NCBI GenBank assembly: GCA_033816765.1
Contig: CM066288.1
Location: 744,001-808,000, forward strand
Direction: 5' to 3'
DNA length: 64,000 nt
Source: Nothopassalora personata
Lineage: Eukaryota > Ascomycota > Dothideomycetes > Mycosphaerellales > Mycosphaerellaceae
The position numbers and the translations under genes were made by a program. Position 1 is the stretch's first letter; the number at the start of each line of letters is the position of its first letter. The notes under the pieces were generated by a model, which did not search any database, was not told the origin of the DNA, and worked only from the letters and a program-made list of their open reading frames with translations. Positions 31,918 to 42,852 of the stretch are shown piece after piece.

Positions 31918-34391
31918 CTGCGCGCAACCGCCGAACCTTCCCGTTTGCCGGGTCGTGAGCAGCTTGCAGCATAGCGATCTAGACAAGGTGCAAAGAACTG
32001 GCGCTGTTTCGAAGTCTGATGCGGTTGGCCCGCTCCGCTCGAGATGTCGTGTCACCTGAGTCGAGTCGAGCTGCTGATCACCCATACGTTTGATCGTCGA
32101 CACTGCAGATGGTATGATGACAAGCTCCAGACGTTATACAAGAGCCAGGAAATTCTCCGAAGCCAAGCCTTCCAAGACGCTGCCGTTGCTGTGCCTGACA
32201 ATGTTGGCATCTGAGAGCCGAGAGAGCCTGGATTCGAAGGCCCGCGTTACATCACATATGTTCTGGTGCGACGTTTCGTTCTACCTCATGAGGATGACGA
32301 CGAGGAGCGACATGCGAGACATAGCTGCTTCTGCAGGGTAATATTGATTGATGGTGTGGGTCCTCATCAATCTGGCTGATCGGATTAGACCTCATCGCGC
32401 AGAACTCCACACACCAAGCGCGGCTGCTGGGACGGATGGCCACTGGCATTTGATGGAGGCGTGCGCTTGCTGAAACGTCAGAAGAACGGCAGAGACAAGG
32501 GTTGCACGGGATGGAGATCAGGAACGCGCAGCAGTAGCGCCATCAGGACCCAGAGTTCAAGCTGGAGAAAGGACTTCATGCCTGCCGATGCGAAGCGCGC
32601 AGATGAGGCAGGTACCACCCATCTGCCATGCGAGAGGCAAGAGTATCCCAGTTCCACGCCTACGGCAGAACAACCATCCACGCGCTCAATGCAAATAACC
32701 GTATCGAGTCAGATCAGTTGCAACGTCACTTCTTAGCAGCAGCCCTGGGAGACGAAGGCTTTTCAATAGAGCACAGCAAAGAAGCAATACGCGAAGCAAT
32801 ACGTATACTTCAGGATTCCGCTCTACCCTCTGGGGAGTCGTTGGGTGGATAAGCCTCGCTTGTAGTTGACCGTGTCCCTCGACACTTCCGGGCGTGACAG
32901 GGCTCTTCCCTGCCTGTGTAACCATCATAACGACACGGACGCTTTGACAACTCCAACAACCCGGTGGAGTCACCAGAATCTCTCATGATCACAATGTCAC
33001 ATCCATACTGGAGTCTGGAGATCGGATGATGATTACACACGACGACGTCGCTCAAGCCATGGCCTAATCACGGGTCCTGGCATTGACATCTGCCACCGTC
33101 CAACGATACATCGCGTGCTGAGTGGATGGCTGCAGCTCTCGTCGAAGCATCGGGACTCCACCAATACACGGCAGGAGCCCACTCTGCGCCACCAGTGCTG
33201 CGCGGCTTCATCTGGCAGTAGGAATGCAAGCCAGTTGACAAGCGTTCTGTTCATCCTGCACGACCATCGCATGATCAAGGCTTCCTGCAGATCCGCGCTT
33301 CCTGACTCGTGGGCGTATCGTTGCCAGTAGCCGCAGTGGCGTCTCCAACCTGGATACATACAGAAGGGCCCGACTCTGCTCGATCAGTAGTCTCTGAAAC
33401 AGTCCGTGCTCACTACAGATGTAGTGCAGGGAGCATTTGCAGACCGCCTAAACATCACAACGAACCGTCTGCAATGGGGCAGATCCGCGAGATGGTTGAG
33501 GATGACTTCGATTGTCTGCACCACTTACGCCTGTCACTCGGCCATCGATCGGATATCACCATGCTCGCTGTACCGGCTGGTAACTGCCGATGCTGTTGCA
33601 TTCCACAGGTTGCAGGCGTCCTGCCGTATGGCTGACGTTGCAGTGGCTAGACCACCCTCTCAACGACTTACTACTACCCTGATCCAATCTACCGGGCCGT
33701 AGCTGCGCACCAGAGTTGACGTGCAAGGCATCTACTCTGCGCTAGGAGACGTCTGGCCGCACGAATACTTATTCTCAGCAAGGTCTACATTCGCGGCAGA
33801 GAATTCCTTCTGTACACCATCACGCTCTTCACAGCCGTCCCAAACAGTCATCATTCCTGAGGCCACACTACATATACGACTGGTTGGACTATCCCTTGCT
33901 GGTCTTATAGCAATCCGTTCAGAATTACTGGAAATTGCTCGCCTACTCTTGCTTAAATTTGTCTGGACGACCAACAGACTCTTCGGGTACGGTTGTACCT
34001 GGCATTTACCTTTGCATCCAGACTGTACTGACCGGGCCACCCAGATCGCTGCCCATGACACCCTCCACTCCAGCCCTGACATAAGGTTTGCGTTGCGTGC
34101 GACACGAGCGCAGTCTGCCAGCCTGAGGATGTTAGTGCACAGTAGTGAGTTGAACGAGCCTCTTTAGCCTCTTTAGCCTCCTGAACCATATGTGTTCATG
34201 CCACGATTAAAAGCCACACACTTTCCAATTCACCGAGACATTCCCACTCGCCTGAGTCTCCCTTTATTGAATTTGCTCGTCTGAATATTGGACTTTGGTC
34301 AGGGGAGGGTTTTGTCTTGTGTATGGCGTCTTAGAGATGCAACGCGATAGGTTCTGGAGAACACAGCTGACAATGCGTTGCAGTACTCACC
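31918..34391. other. Long intergenic region upstream of the C2H2 regulator
   Basis: About 2.5 kb with only short, unrecognisable frames on either strand. The right end shows CAG seven bases before the ATG at 34392, preceded by a CTGAC branch-like sequence, so a 5'-UTR intron ending at 34384 is possible. An eight-base unit GCCTCTTTA is repeated near 34158-34178. Confidence 0.45.
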
Positions 34392-35941
34392 ATGTCGTCC
34401 TCCGCGACGCCGACTCGAACTGGACGTGGCGTAGTCGTGCCCGGTATCGACACCAGTGGCCCGGCTGAAAGGATTCATGCCTTCAGCGGACTGCCTCTCA
34501 CGCCACCGCAGTCTGCCTCTAGCTCGGACTCCCGTCGACCGTCACTTGCATATTCTGCGTTGTCCGATGCCTCGCATTCTGGACCGTCGTCGATCAGTGG
34601 CTATTCCCAGCCCGCGACGCCAGTCCACAGCATGGCGCAGTCTCAAGACTTCGCTCCGCAATGGACGGACGGCGTCGACCTCCATGCTTCTATGGAAGCC
34701 AATATGAACGGTAGTTGCCAGAATGCAAACTTGGGCGAGCCCATGTTCGGCGTGCCGTTCCAGCAGCCCCCAATGACTGATGCCCAGAGCATGCCGATGT
34801 ACTCTTCCGTCGGACAGGAAAGCCTTGCGCCCACAATGGCTGCGTCGCCCGCCCGTAACGCCTGGACGAATGCTCAGCAAACGTATTCCAGCTTCATCGC
34901 AAGTAATGGTCTTAACTTCAGCCAGGTATGCTCTCCAGCAACTTCCACTTACCCGAATGTGGACTCTTCATTTCAACAATCCTTCGAACAGCCCGGCTAT
35001 CCTCAGTACGAAGCGACCCATGCCTCGCTGGCCCCGTCTGTCTTTCAAGAGCCACAGCACGTCGTTCCTTCCCAGGTCAATTCTCAGGATGACTACACTA
35101 TGGACACCGGCATCGGATACGGCACAAGCGAACATGTTCATGATGGCTACACTGGCAGCTTTGAGTCGACCACCTCGGGATACGGCGACTTTTACCCCGT
35201 TGGACCTGAAAGCCCCATGGGTGCGTACTTTGATGAGTCGGATCCTGACTTTGTGCGCATCAAGGACGAGTACTCATCGTCCCCTTCGCGTGGAACCTCA
35301 TCGCGATCGCGCCAGCTTCTAGGTGCATGTGACCCCCAGCGCATCCCGCGAAAAAATAGTCGATCTGCCAAGCGGTCACGGAAGTCCCAAGGCGAAGGCA
35401 AAGCGTGGTACCAGCATGAGGTCAACGGCACGATCGTGCGCTGCGAAGGCACGCCCTTTGAAATCAAGAACGACATGGTCGTCACGCATGAATCTAAGGA
35501 CTCCAAGCCTCACCGCTGCACATATCCAGAGGAGTCTGGCAACCTCTGTAACCGCCGCTTCGAAAGAAGCGAGCATCTCAAACGGCATATGAGCATGCAC
35601 TCCAAAGAGAAAGCATACCCATGCCCGCTGCCGAAGTGCAACAAGGCCTTCAGTCGTCCTGATAACACCTGCGACCATTTCAAGACACACCTTCGAACGC
35701 AAGCTAAGGGCCGCCGGAACCAGCTCTTCACGTTTCATGTTCTCGAGAAGCTGATCTTGGAGACGTTTGATGTGAAGACGGCGAAGAAGGTACGCATGAT
35801 CCAGCTCTTCCGAATATCATAGTACTTACTGAATCTTCACAGTTTCTCAACAATCTACGAAAGTGGTTGGCCAATGAACACGAACAAGCGGAAGCCGAGT
35901 GCAGAGAAACCTTCATTCAAAAGCAAGAGTACGCAATGTGA
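34392..35941 (+). CDS. C2H2 zinc-finger transcription factor, BrlA-type architecture
   Basis: Exons 34392-35789 and 35843-35941 join over a 53-base intron and give 498 residues. The first 330 residues are Ser/Thr/Pro/Gln-rich (for example GLPLTPPQSASSSDS). The region RKNSRSAKRSRKSQ is a likely nuclear signal. Two adjacent fingers lie near residues 375-437. Finger 1 has an enlarged cysteine loop (C-x9-C) and RFERSEHLKRHMSMH. Finger 2 is C-x4-C-NKAFSRPDNTCDHFKTH. The linker HSKEKAYPC and the GRRN after finger 2 recall BrlA, the conidiation regulator. Orthology is not shown: the first finger's spacing differs, and a helical 60-residue tail follows. The long promoter fits a developmentally regulated gene. 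Confidence 0.78.
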
Positions 35942-36238
35942 ACAACATCTCTATCACGACAGGAGAGGAACGGCAGTAATGAACGATTAAACTTAATGAA
36001 TATCACGGCGGCTTTTGTGGATTACGGTCTCGGATATACCCCAACGGAAGGGCTGCTCATCGGGATTTTGGGAGAGGGAAAGCATGGGAAATGTACGAGG
36101 CTATGCGCTATGGCATGGAAGATCAAGGAGGATAGCATGCATCAAATTTTCGCTTCGGAGGTAACGGTCCTTTGTATTCTCGGTTTGGAATAATGCATTT
36201 TAGGTCACGAAACATTGATTAAGGAGGAAGGGATTTGT

Positions 36239-36265
36239 GGGGGGCGGTGGGGGAGGGGGGGGGCG
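36239..36265 (+). repeat. G-rich tract, possible G-quadruplex
   Basis: Four runs of two to nine guanines occur within 27 bases (GGGGGG-C-GG-T-GGGGG-A-long G run). Three runs are longer than three and the second is only two, so a canonical quadruplex would need to split the last run. Confidence 0.6.
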
Positions 36266-36757
36266 GTTACAGGCTATGGAATTGAGATAATTGTATATGA
36301 AACAGCACCGTGTGCTTTTCTGCACAGACATTGATGTGTCGTTGTGATTGCTAAGCTTGATGTTTAGTAGCGGTCTTGAGCTTTGTACTGTTGCGCCCTT
36401 GACGTGATCGGCCCTGTACAAGGCATGATGAGTAAACGAATTGTCCGAGTCATACACCCTGGAATACATCGACACTCTAACATCGCAGCAACACATGCAG
36501 TGTGCACACCTTACCTACCGTTCCACCAGCTATGCAAGAGAGTCCACGTACCCCGGATTCAGGACCAGAAATCGACGACGCCCCATGCGTTGTCCCGGAC
36601 ATCTCCTTCACGCAAAAAAAGCAACCACGTCACACTTCAGGGTGTATCAGCCGCTCTCACATGCAAAGCTGATTCGACAGCCTTGATCTCCCGACAAACT
36701 TTCACCTCTTCAACTACGGTCCTCGGTATTTTGGCCCGACTATAACCCTATTCCCCT

Positions 36758-36789
<32 letters not shown>
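36758..36789. repeat. GA dinucleotide microsatellite
   Basis: An almost perfect (GA)n run of about 13 units after an initial GAGACA, within intergenic sequence. Confidence 0.9.
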
Positions 36790-36825
36790 AATTATAATCG
36801 TCGTATTAACAGGCCCGTTCCAAAA

Positions 36826-37280
36826 GATGCAGACGACCTCTGGAACACAACTTCCACATTCGAGGCAGACCGTGGTTTCGTCGTATATGCAATCCAAAGC
36901 AGACAAGCGAATCCTCACTGCCCAGCGCTCAATCAATGACCCGAAACCAAACCACGTTGACGTCCTAGGCATCATCTGCCACCTCGAAATCTACAGCCAG
37001 CTCCGCGACATCGAGAGTCACCTGGAAGTGCAATGCGCTCAGTAAGCCTTCGAGGAAGGCTATTGTGCGACTGGGTTGCGTCTACGAGGGGATTTTTAGG
37101 AAGCGCTTGATTGTAAAAGGTCGGCATCGCGACACTACGTGGCTGAGACTGATTGATGACGAATGGCCGGTGGCGAAGCTGGCGCTGGAGATGCGGATTG
37201 CGGATGGTGATTTCGATGCCGATGGAAATCAAAAGGTTGGTTTGGTTGAGCTTCGACGCGGATTTGAAGTGCATTCTTGA
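36826..37280 (+). pseudogene. GNAT (RimJ/RimL-type) acetyltransferase relic
   Basis: The right half encodes a run typical of the C-terminus of fungal RimJ/RimL-like acetyltransferases: SRKAIVRLGCVYEGIFRKRL, VKGRHRDTTW and DDEWPVAKLALE. A stop (TAA near 37045) and a frame change separate it from a weaker upstream stretch, LEVQCAQ, at the place of the family's EWKC motif. The N-terminal acetyl-CoA-binding strands are not recognisable. It is read as a decayed gene. Confidence 0.55.
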
Positions 37281-37470
37281 CACAGTAGTCGGCCGCAGCT
37301 TTGGCTAAGTGGAAGATTGGAACGCCCAAAGAAACATCGACAGCCAACGTAGCAACCAAAAAATGTTCAGAGCTTTGAATCGTTCTGGTACCTCGGAGAT
37401 CACGTCAACCATAACGCCATGCTCCCGCTGCCCTATTTAATGCAATCTGATATACAACACCTCATCTTCT

Positions 37471-38071
37471 TCACCTCTTCCGTTGCGCTCCTCTGAATAT
37501 CATCCCCCCAACAACACCAGCAGCCACCGCCAATCCTCCAACGATAGCCATACCCACAAGACCCTCCTTATTCACCTTCTCCTCGATAAGTTGGCTCAAA
37601 CTCTGCGCCTGGAGGTTGTTCGGCTCGATCTCGAGGAGGTTATCGTTGTATCGTCGCGCCTCGGCGTAGTTGCCCAGTTTGTAGTTGCCGAGTGCCAGGT
37701 AGTATAAGCATTCTCGCCTTCGGTCGGGGCTCTGTCGGAAAATGTCTGAGAGGAGGCGCACGCCTTCCTGTTGCTCGGTTCGCGATGAGGATTTTATGAG
37801 GCCCTGTGGGATGTTATGAGTGTCTACTTGGAGGTCTTGAGCTGGCGCACGCTGGTCGTACCCATGCGTAGTTGAACTTGGTCTGTAGCGAGACGTATTC
37901 GCCTTCTTTTTCGTATTGCGATCGGAGGACTTGGAGTTCTGCTGGTTTCAGGGGACTGTGAGAGTGTTAGATTCGTGCTGTTGGGTTGTCACTCGAGGCG
38001 ATCGAGGCGATGGCATACCTCTCTGCATCAGCAGCATCTGGAAAGCGGGTTCGGTCAGCTTTGTTGTCCAT
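37471..38071 (-). CDS. FIS1: Mitochondrial fission protein Fis1
   Basis: Exons 38071-38019, 37955-37862 and 37803-37471 (minus) give 159 residues; the introns are 63 and 58 bases. Fis1 is a tail-anchored outer-membrane protein that recruits the fission machinery (Mdv1/Dnm1 in yeast). The TPR-like bundle contains [27 protein letters not shown] and [20 protein letters not shown]. The C-terminal anchor [20 protein letters not shown] is followed by the short basic tail RGAQRKR required for mitochondrial insertion. It is divergent from SPC24 with 347 bases between ATGs. Confidence 0.93.
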
Positions 38072-38418
38072 GTTGATGGTTTCGCCTAGTCAGCGCAGTT
38101 GTATTGATTGCAGACTCACAAGGAAGATGTTCGGCCATTTTGAAGTCGTGGTTCGCTGTACCGAAGATGTGGTTTGCGACTGCCTTCCACAACTCTCTTC
38201 CGAGGCGTGGCTGCCAAACGTCACGTAGTTCTAGCGGGCAAGGGTCCGCAGCTTGGGGCGGGGCCGCGCGGGAGTCGGTCCGCGTCGCGTGGTTGCTGAG
38301 GAAGGAGCAATTTGTTTGGGAAGTGACGCGCTTCATCAACATCGGACCTCAAATCACATCACCACTGTCTAACCACTGGAACAACCTCCGCATACACTTG
38401 ACGACACACTCCGCAAAG
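38072..38418. other. Bidirectional promoter FIS1 / SPC24
   Basis: About 350 bases shared by two divergent genes. The plus frame continues upstream of the SPC24 ATG without stop back to 38104, but the translation there is not protein-like. Confidence 0.45.
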
Positions 38419-39072
38419 ATGGTGCTATTCGACGAAGACCCGGTAGATTTGATGTCCGCGACGACATCCAAGTTCCGCATCGCGCCCGACAAGGACAGCT
38501 TGAACCGCATATCAGAATCACTACACACACTGGCGAGCGCGCGACAGTCGCGACTGGATCAACAGACAGACGTCCTCAGTAGCTTGAGTCGACGACTGAA
38601 CAATATCAAGGGCCAGTACGACTACGAAGAGGAGCGACACGATGCAGGCCGGCATGCTGCAGAGATGCTCAAAATGGACACGGAGAAGTTCAGGATCGCG
38701 AAAGGCGTCAACGATGCAGAAATCGAGACGGAAAGATTAGGTGGAGAGCTTGCGTCGCTGAAGCAGCAATTGGAAACACTCGAGAAGGAAGGTGTCGAGG
38801 GTGGTGCGAGGAGATCTGTACAAGAGCAAGAGGATGCCAACATGTGAGTCGAAATGTATGACACAGGAATCGTGCATGCTGCTAACACGGCCAACAGCCT
38901 CAAGTTGAGCTTCTATCGATCCCTTGGAATCGAGGTGCGGCAAGACGCAAAGACTGGAGAATACAACCGGGCCATCGTCCACAACGTGAGTACAGGAGAC
39001 GTCAATGTGGTCGATGTGGACAGTTCGCACACGCCGGGTCACTGCACAAAGGCTCTGTGGGATAGCATCTGA
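38419..39072 (+). CDS. SPC24: Kinetochore protein Spc24
   Basis: Exons 38419-38843 and 38898-39072 join over a 54-base intron and give 199 residues. Spc24 pairs with Spc25 in the Ndc80 complex at the inner kinetochore. The start resembles fungal orthologues (DEDPVDLMSATTSKFRIAPD); residues about 40-140 are coiled coil. The globular end has LKLSFYRSLGIEV and the expected GDVNVVDVD. After that the family usually ends in an aromatic FSRFFYANYFW-like segment, which is not found here; the frame instead ends in ALWDSI. A missed 3' exon, a frameshift or real divergence are all possible, so the stop is uncertain. Confidence 0.83.
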
Positions 39073-39650
39073 TGCGACATGCCGAGAGGCGTTTGGCGTT
39101 TGCGGAAGATACCAGGATGGAGCTATGGCGTCTAGGAACAGCCTATACTTTGTCTGTGGCGATTCGACTGTCACCGTTGTTCAAATTGACTCTCTCTTTT
39201 ACTTATACAGTCTGAGAGCCCACTGCATTTCGCTGCTTTCCTGTCCAGTCGTCGGCGAATTCGGCAACACAGCCTCTGTCATTTTCTGAGACTGAAACCG
39301 ATCGTCTCGCGCAGACCATGTAGCCGCGTGGCATCGTCATCTTCAACTTCAGCAAACGGCAAGACACGCCGTAACCTCGCAAGAATTCATTGCGGCGAAG
39401 AAGCCTTCTGGTCACGCCAAACCACAGCCACAGTCTCGAATGAAGTTCAGTCTGCTACAATCGAGTACTACCCCTGAAATTGGAGCAACGCCTCACCATC
39501 ACTATACCACGAAGTAGCTAGCTGTGATCCCGCGCAATTGTGCGACCAGACGTCCTTTTGCACCGCAACATGCTATTCATTTCCATCAGTGCAACATGGT
39601 TCTACTTCGAACACGAAACTTCGAGCCATTGATATCTTGGCTACGCATCT
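39073..39650. other. Intergenic
   Basis: About 580 bases between SPC24 and the tannase relic. The missing N-terminal part of tannase is not recognisable here. Confidence 0.4.
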
Positions 39651-40606
39651 TGCGCCCTAGACAAAATCGTAAACGCTACTATCGCCGCTTGTGACCCTCT
39701 CGACGGCCGTACAGATGGTGTCAATTCTCGTAGAGACCACTGCAAGTTGAACTTCGACTTGAGCTCGCTTATTGGCGAAAGCTACTACTGTGCTGCTACA
39801 TCAAGCTCCTCGCCTGGCTTCAGCTTCTCGAAGGTAAAGCGTCAGGCAGTGGGTAGCCAGAGTCACCCAAGTCCTGCTCATAACGGTACACTCACCGAAA
39901 AGAATATTGCAGTCGCGTCAGGCGGTCTATGATGGTCTGCACAAATTCAAGAAGAGCGTGTATCTCTGGGTTGGCAAATTGGCTGTTGATCCCACATGGG
40001 ACAATAGCACGCAGTCTCGGACGCTCAGCATCCCTAGCACTGATGGTGAGGTGAATACGTCACCAGTTTTTTTCAGCTCCTTGATCTCGACAACCTCGAA
40101 AACTTTGACGGAGTGGCATGCGATACTCTGGTCGACTGGATGCCAATCGATTACTTCCACTACCTTGACAACCTCCAGACTACGATCCCGTATCTGACTC
40201 CATTTCAGAAGTTCGGAGGCAAGCTGCTGCACTACCCTGGAGAGTCCGACCTCCGTCCACTACTGCCAATCAGTCCGCGCGATCATGTACCCCAATGCTA
40301 CCGACGAGGAGACGCAAGAGGCTTTGTCTGACTGGTGGTACCAGATCTACCTGATCCCAGGTACTGCTCACTGCGGCAGTAACACGCTTCTGACCAGGCC
40401 CATACCCATATGACAACATGGCCACCATCACTGACCGGGTGGAGAATGGTGCCAAGCCGAGCCGACTCAATGCGGCAGTCACTTTTACACCCAGCTCTTG
40501 CGTCGATCGACAGGTGGACCTACACGTTCCCTGCTTTCAAGGTGCCGATCTACTAGGTGTGGATGTTGCAGTGATGGGGTCAGGTGGCAGAGTTTACGTA
40601 AGCTAG
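39651..40606 (+). pseudogene. Tannase / feruloyl esterase family relic
   Basis: Segments typical of the C-terminal two thirds of secreted fungal tannase-family esterases appear in order but in changing frames: AACDPLDGRTDG and CKLNFDLSSLIGESYYC; AVYDGLHKFKK; ACDTLVDWM and LTPFQKFGGKLLHYPGESD; SVRAIMYPNATDEE with the catalytic-His region YLIPGTAHCGSN; then NMATITDRVENGAKPSRLNA. Breaks occur near 39920, 40070, 40265 and 40400. The N-terminal part with the nucleophile-Ser CSTGG motif is missing. It is a pseudogene decayed by small indels. Confidence 0.75.
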
Positions 40607-40740
40607 TGGATGCAAGCTTTGAGTGAATGCATGTGATCCCACGGTCTCTAATCTCCTTGTAATCTTTCTGGTATTATTCGGCACTTCTCACCAAATTAAA
40701 CACAAGACAACACTATCAGAACTACCACAAGACGCTCGCA

Positions 40741-41421
40741 ATGGCGGACGATGATCACGCGGCCAAGCGTCGTCGGTAAGACCACTACTCTTGCATGTAA
40801 AGTCCCAGTGGCTGACGACCCTCACAGCTACACGGGCGGCATCATCACGCCCGTAGTTGGCGAGGGAAATGAGCGCTACAGAGTGTACGAGGACGATCTC
40901 CGTAAGGCCTCCCCGTTCTTTCGCATTGCAAGAACTGGGCTGAGGGCCGCAGCGGCAAAGTCCAGCTACCAGAGGACCAACCAGACACACTACTGCTCTA
41001 TGTCGACTGGTTGAGCCGCAAACACATCACTGGCTGCGTCGCCAAAGATGGTGATCCGGACTTTCCGCAGCTTGCGAAAATGTATGTATTTGGCGAGAAG
41101 ATTCAGGACATGTCGTTTCAAGATGCTGTGTTGGAGGAGCTGATCAATGACATTGATCGCGAAGATTGCAACTTTTTACCGGGCTCAGCAGCTGTGCGCG
41201 TTGTCTACGAGGGCACACCCGTTGAATCACCGGCACGCGATCTCATTGTCCAGGCTCACGTCAAGCACGCCACACACGAACTCGAGCCGGTCCCTAAGGC
41301 TGCGGACTGGAACGTGGATTTTCTGCTTGGTCTACTCCGTGCTTTGAGAAGGGTGAAGAAGCGTGACTCGGTTGGCGAGCTCTGGCCCATGCGGGACAGG
41401 TGGCTTAATAAAGGTAGTTGA
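40741..41421 (+). pseudogene. BTB/POZ-domain gene with a frameshift
   Basis: Exon 1 is 40741-40775, with a 52-base intron (GTAAGA...CTGAC...CACAG) before 40828. Exon 2 opens with a BTB start, GEGNERYRVYEDDLRKASPFF. The next BTB block, NWAEGRSGKVQLPEDQPDTL followed by LLYVDWL, lies in a different frame from about 40933, and that frame stays open to the TGA at 41419. A one-base indel near 40925-40932 would restore a product of about 210 residues. No intron of reasonable size explains the shift. The rest of the frame (LAKMYVFGEKIQDMSFQDAV) is well preserved, so the break is recent or a sequence error. A second BTB gene follows on the same strand. Confidence 0.65.
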
Positions 41422-41802
41422 GAGGCAACTTTGCAATCTGCACAGGGAGTCAATGGCATTGGCTCGAGCTTGATGCTGCAGTATTGGTCATCAGGTCGCT
41501 TGCACAGCTTAAAGGAATGTTGGTGAGCAAGCAGGAACCCGGAACTCAATGTCAGCTTGTTTGCTGGGCACTCAAAATTGCCATCAGATGAAGGGCAGCA
41601 TCGTCAGTGAAGCTCAAAGTCGTTTGACTCTATCAGCATCACATGTATATCACATGCTTGAAGCAAAGTTCGTTGCGGCAGCTTCCGAATGAGCTCACCG
41701 TTGGTGTAGCTCTCTCCCCATACAAACACTGCATCAATGCTTCATCAATCACTTTGAGCACGCATACCGTCTATTACCACCACACGCAATACTCCAACAG
41801 AC
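41422..41802. other. Spacer between the two BTB genes
   Basis: About 380 bases, presumably the promoter of the second BTB gene. Nothing else is seen. Confidence 0.4.
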
Positions 41803-42820
41803 ATGGACACCTCAGAGTTCTTCAACCAAGACTTCATGTCAGATGTCACCATCATCTGTGGCGACAGGACGGTGAAATGCCACAAGCTGATTCTCTGCAC
41901 CAAATCCGAGTATTTCAAGAAGGCCATCGGACCGGACTCAAAATTCGTGGTAAACAAACCCAGCAGCCACCACTACAATTGACACCTCAACTGACATACG
42001 TTCAGGAGAGCAAGCGGAAGGAGCTCACCCTCCAGGACGACGAGCCTGCAGCTGTTGAGGCTCTCCTGCGCTACGTCTACACCTTCAAGTACGAAGAAGA
42101 AACCGACCTTCACTCGTGGAAGACCTGGCCACTGCACTTCGAGGTCTACAAGGTTGCGCGCAAGTACCTCATGCCCGAACTTGCGGAGAAGGCGCTTCGG
42201 AAAATGAGGAAGTTAACGGCCAAGCTTGACGATGTCGAAGAGGTCGCTGAAGTCGTGCTTGCCATCCATGAAGAGGTTGACGGTGACATGTTGGACTTGG
42301 GCAAGGACCTGACCGGTAAGTCCAGTGCCCTCATGCCTTCTTTGAAGGTCTTGTCAATGCCTCTTGTCGGAATCTATCCTAATGCCCTGCAGAAAAGCAC
42401 CTTGCCGTCCTCATGCGCCACCCGAGGTATCGCGCCTATCTCGAGGCCGACATCACGCTCATGTGGAAGTGCTTCGATCAACTCGATTTCGCGAAGAATT
42501 TGGTGGAGGTTCAGTACGTGCGCTGCGGCTGCAGTGCTCGATTCTATCGTGTAAAGGGAACGGAGTTCTCGACACCTACCTGCTACAGCTACGGTAAACG
42601 CAAACGCTGCGGTGCGGACCTAGGATTGCAGCCATTGCGCTCTCTTTGGGCAAAGAGAGAGGCGGACGGAAGCATCTACCTGCCAGAGAGTTTCCAACTG
42701 ATGGCAGGTAAATCGGCGATTCGAGGCGCTTCATATCCAAGGTCGTGGAAATCTGCGCATGAGGGATTGGTCATTGAAGTAGCTAGAACAATGGGCTCGA
42801 CCCGATCTGACCACGGCTAG
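41803..42820 (+). CDS. BTB/POZ-domain protein
   Basis: Exons 41803-41949, 42006-42315 and 42393-42820 give 294 residues; the introns (56 and 76 bases) have CTGAC and CCTAATG branch-like sequences. The BTB fold opens with SDVTIICGDRTVKCHKLILC and EYFKKAIG, typical of fungal BTB proteins. It then continues with LQDDEPAAVEALLRYVYTFKY and EVYKVARKYLMPELAEKAL. The C-terminal third has a Cys cluster (VRCGCSARF, CYSYGKRKRCG) of unknown role. Fungal genomes carry many such single-domain BTB proteins, some of them Cullin-3 adaptor candidates; no function is assigned here. Confidence 0.82.
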
Positions 42821-42852
42821 AGTTCAGTCAAGAGGTGCTTTTGTGCGTGGCT

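Larger units (their letters stand above)
35942..36825. other. Intergenic region with simple-sequence tracts
   Basis: About 880 bases. It contains a G-rich run (36239-36265) and a GA microsatellite (about 36758-36789), annotated separately. No gene is recognised. Confidence 0.45.

Noticed and set aside
32461..34167. Several 80-150-residue frames in the long C2H2 upstream region
   Set aside because: None has a recognisable domain, intron structure or signal peptide, and they lie on both strands with similar lengths, as expected by chance.
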